From positions 33,737,725 to 33,801,724 of the forward strand of contig JAQFVV010000002.1 in assembly GCA_028023455.1 (NCBI GenBank): 64,000 bases of DNA, written 5' to 3'. Under the pieces are notes generated by a model. It saw only the letters and a program-made list of their open reading frames with translations. It was not told the origin of the DNA and did no database searches. Below, in pieces: positions 56,510 through 64,000 of the stretch. Both the position numbers and the translations under genes were made by a program. Position 1 is the stretch's first letter; each line of letters begins with the position of its first letter. This DNA is from Epiperipatus broadwayi (lineage: Eukaryota; Onychophora; Udeonychophora; Euonychophora; Peripatidae).

Positions 56510-56612
56510 TTTTTAAGTGTCATAGCATCGGCCGGGACACGAACCCGCAACCCGGGCAACTGCCTGAAAGTGCAAGGCAATCGCGCTGACCTCTCGACCA
56601 CCAATGCAAGAC
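56510..56612 (-). mobile_element. tRNA-like mini-SINE, long-variable-arm subtype, copy S7
   Basis: The minus strand starts GTCTTGCATTGGTGGTCGAG, has AGGTCAGCGCGATTGCCTTG, a disturbed anticodon loop, variable region CAGTTGCCCGGGTTGC, box B GGGTTCGTGTCC and end GATGCTATGACACTT plus an A run. ATGTATTGGCTTTTT at 56495-56509 and 56613-56627 is a perfect 15 bp target duplication. Confidence 0.92.
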
Positions 56613-56627
56613 ATGTATTGGCTTTTT

Positions 56628-56959
56628 ACTCCTAAGTTTAAACCAAAATCTTTCTTTTGAGAAGTTGCTTGTTAATTTTTATCTGAAATATTTGAAATGT
56701 CATTCGAGTTTTCTTGAAGGTAGAGTGAATATACGTGTGAATTAATTTTTTAAAATATATATTTACAATCATGACAGACAAAACTAAATTATGGTCCTTA
56801 ATGCCATGCAAAGTTACTAGCCAAGGTATCTGTTAATAGCAGAAGGCAGAGGATCCTAAGAATACCTATTGTGGATCTAGAATGCCATTCAATGATGATA
56901 TTTTATTTAAGTACTTACAATTGCAGATTACTTTAGAGTGTGAAAAAATTGAAATGGGA
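56628..56959. other. AT-rich DNA, no feature seen
   Basis: Nothing recognised. It may include worn LINE sequence upstream of the endonuclease remnant. Confidence 0.4.
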
Positions 56960-57380
56960 GAATTCTCTAATCTATCATGGGACATTGTTGGACTTTGTGA
57001 AGTTAAAAAAAGAAACAATTTGATTTAAAAAGTGATATGAAGTTGGAATCACAAGTGAAGTGGCATTTATATAAATAAAAAAATGGAAGAATAACATTTG
57101 TGGAGATTAATGGTGTATCAGATATATTTCAAGATGAGTTATGAAATTTAATGAAAAATACCAAATGCAGGTAATACAGGTTTATGACTCGCCAAGTTTT
57201 CATTGTGATGAAAAAGTAGAGATTTTGATATGGATGTGATAACATTTTAAAATTATCATGGGATACTTAAATGCTAGAATTGGTAAATGATTAAAAGATG
57301 AAAGAACTGTGATTAAATTCGGTTATAGTGATTAGAAATGAGAGAGGCCTCACAGACTTGTGGAGTTTAAAGTGAAAATG
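56960..57380 (+). pseudogene. RTE-type LINE endonuclease-domain remnant
   Basis: Across frames the plus strand reads WDIVGLCEVKK, an INGVSDIFQDEL-like stretch, KIIMGYLNARIGK, FGYSD and RNERGLTDLW. This follows the apurinic-endonuclease domain order of RTE proteins (IVGLCEV, a GISDR-type block, VMGDFNAKIG, NERG). The catalytic Asp of the GDFNA block has become Y. Multiple stops and frameshifts are present. Confidence 0.65.
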
Positions 57381-57679
57381 GACTTAAAGGCATTGGAGAT
57401 AAGAAGATAAATCTGTCAAGTTTGTTGATGTGTCAGTATTGTGATTTAGGATAGAGTAGTAAAAATTGAATAAATAATTTATTAATTTATGCTTGGTCAT
57501 AAAATACTGCAGCTCATTTTCTGAAGGTTGTACAATATTATCAGCCAAGATGGCGATTGGCAACTGAAGTAGAACATGCTAACTCTTTAACTTTATATTG
57601 ACCCATTTACAATTTTAAATCACTTTCAAATAAACACTCTATAAAATTGGAAGAAAAAATATTGCATATTGAATGATAC
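57381..57679. other. AT-rich DNA, no feature seen
   Basis: Nothing recognised. Confidence 0.45.
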
Positions 57680-57691
57680 ATTGTAGGATTT

Positions 57692-58545
57692 ATAGGGTAT
57701 ATGAGCACAGATTTTCACATGACCACCACTCTCCACACTATCTTCTAACACTGATATCCTTGAACACATATATTGAAAAGATAAATAATCACCAATATAT
57801 GTATTTCATGCTAAACCAGAAATCATCAGTTGGTCCAGATTACCATCTCTACACATATATGCCATAAGTGCTCAGATATATATATATATATTAAGATAGC
57901 CAATCCTCATACTTTAATGGACAGGCTTCAATCTACTCCCCACTCCAACTCTTCAACCGTCCATTCAATTGAAAATCTGATGATGGAAATTCTCAAAGGC
58001 CACCCTGAGGCTGAGATTCTTGTCACACCCATGTTGACCTAAGGTCAATCTGACCCCTCATGTACAGGACATAATCCATTTAATACATATACGAGGGACG
58101 GGCAGACATCTCTACTATGTAATAACTGAAACACACAGGCGTATCATATACCTTAGGTCAACATGGGTGTGACAAGAATGTCAGCCTCAGGGTGGCCTTT
58201 GAGTATTCCATCATCAGATTTTCAATTGAATGGACGGTTGAAGAGTTGGAGTGGGGAGTAGATTGAAGCCTGTCCATTAAAGTATGAGGTTTGGCTATCT
58301 TAATATATATCTGAACGCTTATGGCATATATGTGTAGAGATGGTAATCTGGACCAACTGATGATTGCTGGTTTAGCATGAAATACGTATATTGGTGATTA
58401 TTTATCTTTTCAACATATATGTGTTCAAGGGTATCAGTGTTATAAGATAGTGTGGAGAGTGGTGGTCCTGTGAAAATCAGTGCTCATATACCCTATATAT
58501 TACATATATAGACACAGGTATATAATAAGCCTGTGTGTTTTAGTT
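57692..58545. mobile_element. RZ1 subtype B inverted dimer, 12 bp TSD
   Basis: ATTGTAGGATTT at 57680-57691 and 58546-58557 brackets an 854 bp insertion. The left half (57692-58060) is a complete antisense unit. The right half (58160-58545) is a complete sense unit, very similar to it. A spacer of about 100 bp includes ATACGAGGGACGGGCAGACA. Both halves contain the ribozyme, the GGACAGGCTTCAATCTACTC block and the tRNA-like tail. One TSD around the pair shows they inserted as a single palindromic molecule. Confidence 0.92.
58343..58400 (+). ncRNA. hammerhead ribozyme (RZ1), core kept, stem II base pair lost
   Basis: CTGATGA 58357-58363, stem II TTGCT/AGCAT, GAA 58379-58381, stem III ATACGTAT 58382-58389, A58390, TTGGT with ACCAA, then AATC/GATT beyond the bulge. 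The T-T opposition at the base of stem II is shared with the copy at 181-245, so it marks a subfamily. Confidence 0.7.
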
Positions 58546-58557
58546 ATTGTAGGATTT

Positions 58558-59514
58558 GTGAAATTATAAAAAGAGATCAAGAAATAATTGCTTTTAAAAA
58601 TAAACGTATACTTCATTAACCATAAATATTTAAAATAGAAATAAAATTAGTCTTATTCCAAATAAAACATAGAAAAATAATATTGTGTGATTGATTAATG
58701 ATATATCAGATCAAATAGCAAGATTAGCTATTCAACTTGTAAAAAGATCCGAATAGAGATAATTCAAGTTTATATATAAATAAGATAATAATGACGACAC
58801 AAAGGACATTCGTGTAGACATGCTAAACGCTTCTAAATAAATTATCTCAATAATAAAATAAACGATATGAAAAATGCGCATACATTTTAATAAAAAGACA
58901 AATATTTTAAAACTGAAATGGGAGATATACGTGATGCAATTGCGTTAATAATTTGAAATATGATGATAGGATTGAGATAAGTTAAATTTTATGAAATGAA
59001 AAAAATGTACAATTTTCTTGAAAAAAGTATAAAACTAAATGGATATCTAAAGATTAACAACAGAGTTGAATCATAATATGACTACAGAAATGATTGATTA
59101 GAAAAAGGCAAGATATGTATTAGTGCAAAATTAAATACAGAAGCAGTTAATTATAAATTTATGTAAGTAATATTTACTAAGGCAATAAAAGCTAAAGCAT
59201 ATGCGGTTGAAAATGCGAAGGTAGGGACCTCTACAGGTTTTAACCACAAGCTTACCCATTGGCAGCGATAGTAATGATAGTCATATTATTTAGAAATACG
59301 TCGATGGAACTAATTTAAGCTTTAACCTATAAAGACTTGAAAGATGGTTCTGATCTGAAATTAGATTATATATATAAACATTAGATGCTTTTGATGTAGA
59401 GGGGGACAAATCACCAATTCAATACTAAATTATTTTATTGATACGAGTAATTCTAAACCAGTATTTGATTTACTTATACTGAATGTTTAATATATATATA
59501 TATTGCGTGTGTGT
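58558..59514. other. AT-rich DNA, no feature seen
   Basis: A-rich plus strand with many short frames. Possibly ancient LINE sequence, but no block is recognisable. A TA/TG microsatellite occurs near 59490-59520. Confidence 0.4.
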
Positions 59515-59700
59515 GTGTGTAAATGGAGGGATTTGAACTCAGTATTTTTCAGACTATTCTTCCTCCACTCTATCTCAAGCAACCGATACACATAAGCATT
59601 GATGAATGCTAGTTTTGCATGGAATCTGTATATTGGGGGTCATGTATCTTTTTTACATGGGTGTAGTCATGTGTATTGGTTGCTTGTGAAAGAATGGAGG
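59515..59700. repeat. RZ1 subtype B, shortened inverted pair
   Basis: The left part is antisense (GGGATTTGAACTCAGTATTT to CCGATACACATAAGCATT). It joins directly to a sense part that starts inside the ribozyme (GATGAATGCTAGTTTTGCAT) and ends TGTATTGGTTGCTTGTG. The ribozyme is incomplete. Confidence 0.7.
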
Positions 59701-60639
59701 TAATATATGCAGATAAAAAGCAAAATATTCATTAAAAATCACTATTTGGAAAAAAATATCTACAATTCTATAACATGGCAAGAGAAAAAGTAATAAATGA
59801 TATAAAGAAAGAGTTTATAATCACATTAAGAAATTTAACTATGAAATGGAAAGAAAAATGATAAAAAGATACTAAAAAAACCAATGATAATATGATGAAG
59901 TATGAAAAAGAATTCTGAAAATAAATATAATAATACAAATAGTGCAGTACTATAAGAGTATCATAAAGTGAAATAATACATTTCCTAATAAAGAATGAGA
60001 GATACTACAAACTTTTTAAAGAGTAAAAAAAGTTCAAAGAAGAAGCATTATGATATGGAAAAAGAAACAAAAATGACCTAATAATTAAATTATGTTCATT
60101 ATATATATATAAAGAGTATGCTAATAGCCCTAAACAAGCTTATTTTTTTTCTAATTTTATATATATTAAGATAGTAATAACATTTTTAATATTTAAAATA
60201 AATAAATAAAAGGATATTAAGATTTACAAAATTGTCAGTCTTCTTGTTATATTTAAGAATTTCACTAAGACCATCCCAATTCATCTACAAAGAACTTTGA
60301 ATTCAAACCAATTAAAAGAACAATTACAAAGCAATTGATCACACCCCAATATTAAGGAAAGTTTTTTAAAAGGCCAATGAATATGAGAGCTATTTTGCAT
60401 TGGATTTGCATATTGTAAAAAAAGACATTTGATTCTATAATAGTTTCTGTAGTAATTAAAGTTTTGGAATATCATACCATAAATCTATTCTTAAACCAAA
60501 ATAATACTAAGAAAATTAACATTGATAATGGAATGGTGGTCAGTTCTATATTTCAAACATGTTTTATAGCAGTTTTATAAAGAATATTTTGTGCATTAAA
60601 ATGAAAAGTAAAAGTAAATAGAAATTATAGACAACTTCT
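59701..60639. other. AT-rich DNA, no feature seen
   Basis: A-rich plus strand. No gene or repeat is recognised. Confidence 0.45.
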
Positions 60640-60835
60640 ATATTTCTCCATTCTTTTTTATTCCATAAATAATTTTATATAAAGATACAATAAAAGACAA
60701 ATAACCCCCAAGATGCATTTTGTGCTGAACCAGCACTCATCAGTTGGGCCAGGTTATCATCTCTCATATATATCTTTTTTACATAAAGAGTATTTATGTA
60801 GAGCAAATTGTCTCATTTTTATTTTCAAGGGTTAC
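60640..60835 (-). mobile_element. RZ1 subtype D, inverted relative to the 13 k pair
   Basis: The minus strand runs CCTTGAAAATAAAAATGAGA, AGAGATGATAACCTGGCCCA, CTGATGAGTGCTGG, the AAAATGCATCTTGG block and AGAATGGAGAAATA. Outer stem I pairs AACC with GGTT here, where subtype B has AATC with GATT. G12 is A, so it is inactive. Confidence 0.82.
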
Positions 60836-61817
60836 TTAATTCATATAGATTTTGCAGATTAAATAGTTTTTCTAATAAACATCACACCTATGTTAGAAGA
60901 GCTTTGAGATAAAAGCAATAAGATCAAACTGAAAGATAAATACAATACGAAAAATATAAAGTAATGGTTAAATTAATTGTAGAATTAATATCTGAAGAAA
61001 AATCTCATATTTCAAGACATATTTATGCACATAAAATATTTTGATTTGATTAGGAAAACAGCGATCATAGCAGGACTAAGACTATATACAATGTAGAAAA
61101 TTCAGAAGACATGCATGTTATGATTTGTAGAGAGATATCTAATGTGCAATAAATAAAATAAAGAATAAATAAGTATAGATGTTATTGATGACAGATTTAG
61201 CATGCTTCAAGTAGAATTGATAGTGGATGGATATTAAAAAATCTATAAAGTTTATCATGTATAAGATAAGTCACTTCATTCTAGACAATGCTTAAAATTA
61301 ATTAAGAGAATATTAGTAAGTTGTCATTAATAGAATAGTAGTAACTTGTTATCAGAATACAACATTTAGATAATAAATGGAAATATTTTCATTATTATCT
61401 GCATTGCCATGACAACTGACTCCTGATATTTTATTGGTTAATTGTAAACATTGATTAGGATAAGCTGATTTACATACGATAAACAATTATTTATGATGCA
61501 CACATAGTTTATAAAATAATAAATTAAAATAAAGTTTGCTGTTTGTGAGTAAGAGGTGGGTTTCAAAAGTGTAAAATGTTGTTGAAAGTGATAATATATA
61601 TAAAACATTTGACTTTTGGTGTTAAAATAATAATAACCTTTAATTAAAAGCTAAAGAAAAGAAACAAATAGGAAGGTACCTAATATCATATAACTCATTT
61701 CTCCAAAAATGCTTAAATCATTTAAAATATGCTAAAATTAAAAAGAAAATATACACTAAGATAAAAATTATAATAATAAATAATTCACCATATATTATAA
61801 GAACCTAACTTAGAGAC
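60836..61817. other. AT-rich DNA, no feature seen
   Basis: Nothing recognised. Confidence 0.45.
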
Positions 61818-61827
61818 TTTCTTAAAA

Positions 61828-62077
61828 ACAAGGCAAAACTCTCTATACAGTTGTGACACTCTGTGCCAACTAGAGTAATAAATGGATGCCAGAAGGCTTG
61901 TGCATAAAATCCCTATCTAATGCCTACTCATCCAATATCCCCAGACTAGTTTCTGGCTTGTGGCCTTCGTCAGTGAGGAGCTTTGCATCTGAGAGCACTG
62001 CACCTAGATCTTAGAAAGTTTTGCCTTGTTTATAAACAATTATGTGCTAGTATAAGAGATAGTGATCATGTGATGAG
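61828..62077 (-). mobile_element. RZ2 element, internal deletion form, 10 bp TSD
   Basis: TTTCTTAAAA at 61818-61827 and 62078-62087 flanks it. It runs ACAAGGCAAAACTCTCTATA through CCCTATCTAATGCCTACTCA, the ribozyme, GAGAGCACTGCACCTAGATC, then jumps to AAAGTTTTGCCTTGTTTATA and ends GTGATCATGTGATG. Confidence 0.9.
61939..61978 (-). ncRNA. hammerhead ribozyme (RZ2 type), best preserved copy
   Basis: Minus strand, from 61978 down: CCTCA (stem I), CTGACGA (61973-61967), A, stem II GGC-CACAA-GCC (61965-61955), A, GAA (61953-61951), ACTAGT (61950-61945), C61944 cleavage base, TGGGG (61943-61939). Stem I pairs CCTCA with TGGGG with one U-G wobble. All invariant bases are present. Confidence 0.7.
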
Positions 62078-62087
62078 TTTCTTAAAA

Positions 62088-62519
62088 CTTTTTAAAGTAT
62101 GAAAAATCGATGTTTTTATTTAAATAAAAAGTCTTTAAAATATTATAAGAAAAGATCAATATTTATATCAAACATATTTTTTTCTTTCTTTCACCAGTAG
62201 AAAGGTAAGGTATCGATCTGTTATATCTTCAAATTTTCATAACTTTTCAACAAAAATTATCAATAAAATAAAAAAATTCGTTATTATATTTTATCAAATT
62301 GGAGAAAGTTTTTACCTCAAAAATAATTAAAAGTAGCTATTTGCCTAATGCCTATTGTTTAATAAGAATTACATTCTTATAACTTTTTAACATGTGAATC
62401 TATAACAGATCATAGACTACCAAGGGATAACAGGTTAAATTCAAACCATGACTTCAGAGCTTAGAGGAGATACATTCTTGTCATAAAACAAATACCATTC
62501 TAGAATTGCAGTTTTCTAT
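62088..62519. other. AT-rich DNA, no feature seen
   Basis: Nothing recognised. Confidence 0.45.
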
Positions 62520-62531
62520 TTACAATTATTA

Positions 62532-62967
62532 CTGAAACACACAGGCTTATTATATACCTGTGTCTATATATGTAATATATGGGGTATGTGAGCACAGACT
62601 TTCACATGACCCACCACTCTCCACACTATCTCATAACACTGATACACTTGAACATATATATGTTGAAAAGATAAGTAATCACCAATATATGTATTTCATG
62701 CTAAACCAGCAATCATCACTTGGTCCAGATTACCATCTCCACACATATATGCTATAAGTGCTCAGATATATATTAAGATAGCCAAACCTCCTACTTTAAT
62801 GGACAGGCTTCAATCTACTCCACACTCCAACTCTTCACCCATCCATCCAATTGAAAACCTGATGATGGAATGCTCAAAGGCCACCCTGAGGCCAAGATTA
62901 TCAGTGTTATGAGATGATGTGGAGAGTGGTGGGTCATATGAAAGTCTGTGCTCATATACTCTATGTA
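62532..62967 (-). mobile_element. RZ1 subtype B, 12 bp TSD
   Basis: TTACAATTATTA at 62520-62531 and 62968-62979 brackets it. The antisense unit starts CTGAAACACACAGGCTTATT and holds the ribozyme (62690-62740; first core base changed, GTGATGA). It runs to GGCCACCCTGAGGCCAAGAT, then reverses into a short sense tail TTATGAGATGATGTGGAGAG ... GTCTGTGCTCATATACTC. Confidence 0.88.
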
Positions 62968-62979
62968 TTACAATTATTA

Positions 62980-63196
62980 AAACTGAATAACTCTTTAATT
63001 AATAAGATATGTACTGGTCAACTAATACCAGATGGTTAGTTGAAAAAACAATAAATTGACTACCTGAAAAAGCATTGGTATGACGTAAAAATAATTTTAT
63101 CTTATCTGGATACAAGCAATACATCAAGAGCTTACTGCATTGATGCATTAATAAGTGTATTCTCTCATTGCTTATTTGTTAATTTAAAGATATCTA
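62980..63196. other. AT-rich DNA, no feature seen
   Basis: Nothing recognised. Confidence 0.45.
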
Positions 63197-64000
63197 AGAT
63201 TTGAAATACAGGCATTCCTATACCTGGAACTTAATATAATTAATGTAAGGGATTTGAACTCAGACTTTCATGCAACCTTCACGTATCCACATTATCCCCT
63301 ACTACTGATACACATGACCACATACATGTAGAAAAGACAAATAATCCCCAATATACATATTTCGTGCTGAACCAGCACTCATCAGTTGGTCCAGATTATC
63401 TTCAATACATACATATAATCAGTAATAAGATAGCAAATCTTCATACTTTAATGGACAGGCTTCAATCTGATCCACTCTCCAACTCTTCAGCTATCCATAT
63501 GATTGAAAATCTGATGATAGAATGCCCAAATCCCATGCTGATGCCAATCTTATTGTTATGCCCATGTTGACCTCGAGTCACGCTGACCTCTCATGTATAG
63601 GACAGTATCCATTTAAGTAGTGAAGAGGGATGGGCAGACTGCAGTCTTAATGTGTACAATTTGAAATACAGGCATTCCTATACCTGGAACTTAATTGTAA
63701 ATATTAGGGATTTGAATTAAGACTTCAAATCCCTTATATTTAAAATTAAGTTCCAGGAATAGGAATGCCTGTATTGCAAATCTTACACATTAAGCCTTCT
63801 ACATTCTGCCCATCCCTCTTCTATGTATTTAAATGGATACTGTCTTATACATGAGGGGTCAGAGTGACTCGAGGTCAACATGGGCATAACAACAATATTG
63901 GCATCCACATAGGATTTAGACATTCTATCATTAGATTTTCAATCTTATAGATGGCTGAAGAGTTGGAGTAGATTGAAACCTGTTCACTAAAGTATGAAGA
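63197..64000. mobile_element. RZ1 subtype B inverted dimer, cut by the window end
   Basis: A complete antisense unit (63197-63655) begins and ends with the 42-mer also seen at 41.5 k (GATTTGAAATACAGGCATTC near 63203, again near 63657). The axis is near 63714. The sense copy begins about 63742 (AATTAAGTTCCAGG) and proceeds through CCATCCCTCTTCTATGTATT, GAGGTCAACATGGGCATAAC and GATGGCTGAAGAGTTGGAGT to the window end. Confidence 0.88.
63340..63402 (-). ncRNA. hammerhead ribozyme (RZ1), intact catalytic core
   Basis: Minus strand: AATCTGGACCAA, CTGATGA (63385-63379), GTGCT-GGTTC-AGCAC (63378-63364), GAA (63363-63361), stem III ATATGTAT (63360-63353), A63352, TTGGGG. G12 is retained. Stem III has lost one C-G pair by a C-to-T change in a CpG. 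Confidence 0.78.

Overview
This window looks like nuclear DNA of an AT-rich invertebrate animal (roughly a quarter to a third G+C by eye). The grounds are: no dense coding or operons, large decayed non-LTR retrotransposons, a Penelope-like element (PLE), tRNA-derived short retroposons with poly(A) tails and target-site duplications (TSDs), and one selenocysteine glutathione peroxidase with its own SECIS element. The NVACK-(TGA)-G active-site context of that peroxidase recalls flatworm enzymes, but I would not name a phylum from it.

Almost everything recognisable is mobile DNA. Two abundant families, called RZ1 and RZ2 here, each carry what reads as a complete type I hammerhead ribozyme (HHR) with a very short palindromic stem III. 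RZ1 copies lie at 1-350, 11.3-12.3 k, 13.3-14.0 k, 25.5-27.0 k, 29.0 k, 34.0 k, 38.3-38.7 k, 41.5-42.0 k, 48.3-49.1 k, 50.6-50.9 k, 57.7-58.5 k, 59.5 k, 60.7 k, 62.5-63.0 k and 63.2-64.0 k. RZ2 copies lie at 10.3, 18.0, 20.8, 21.1-21.9, 22.5, 24.7, 49.7, 51.0, 51.4, 53.6 and 61.8 k. In RZ1, stem I and stem III change in step between copies, which supports a real RNA fold. Many copies are fold-back (inverted) dimers, and many are bounded by 10-15 bp TSDs. Both features suit RNA-mediated insertion and not a cut-and-paste DNA transposon.

A decayed but nearly full PLE occupies about 29.2-32.2 k (reverse transcriptase plus GIY-YIG endonuclease). A hammerhead-like motif follows its 3' end. A separate PLE-type hammerhead lies at 38.2 k inside a long inverted repeat, and a second GIY-YIG tail lies at 35.7-36.0 k. 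My working model (inference) is a PLE/retrozyme system: an autonomous PLE with ribozyme-bearing ends and two non-autonomous ribozyme families that may use its enzyme.

Other residents are RTE-type LINE fragments (1.7-2.4, 9.0-10.0, 20.2, 53.9-54.3, 56.2 and 57.0-57.4 k), a second LINE at 44.1-46.3 k, seven copies of a bare-tRNA mini-SINE with clean TSDs, several ribozyme-free fold-back elements (3.4-4.2, 9.3-9.9, 19.1-19.7, 32.8-33.6, 52.2-52.5 k), and the GPx4-like gene at 47.18-47.73 k with a SECIS at 47.74-47.82 k. The remaining intervals are AT-rich DNA in which I see nothing.
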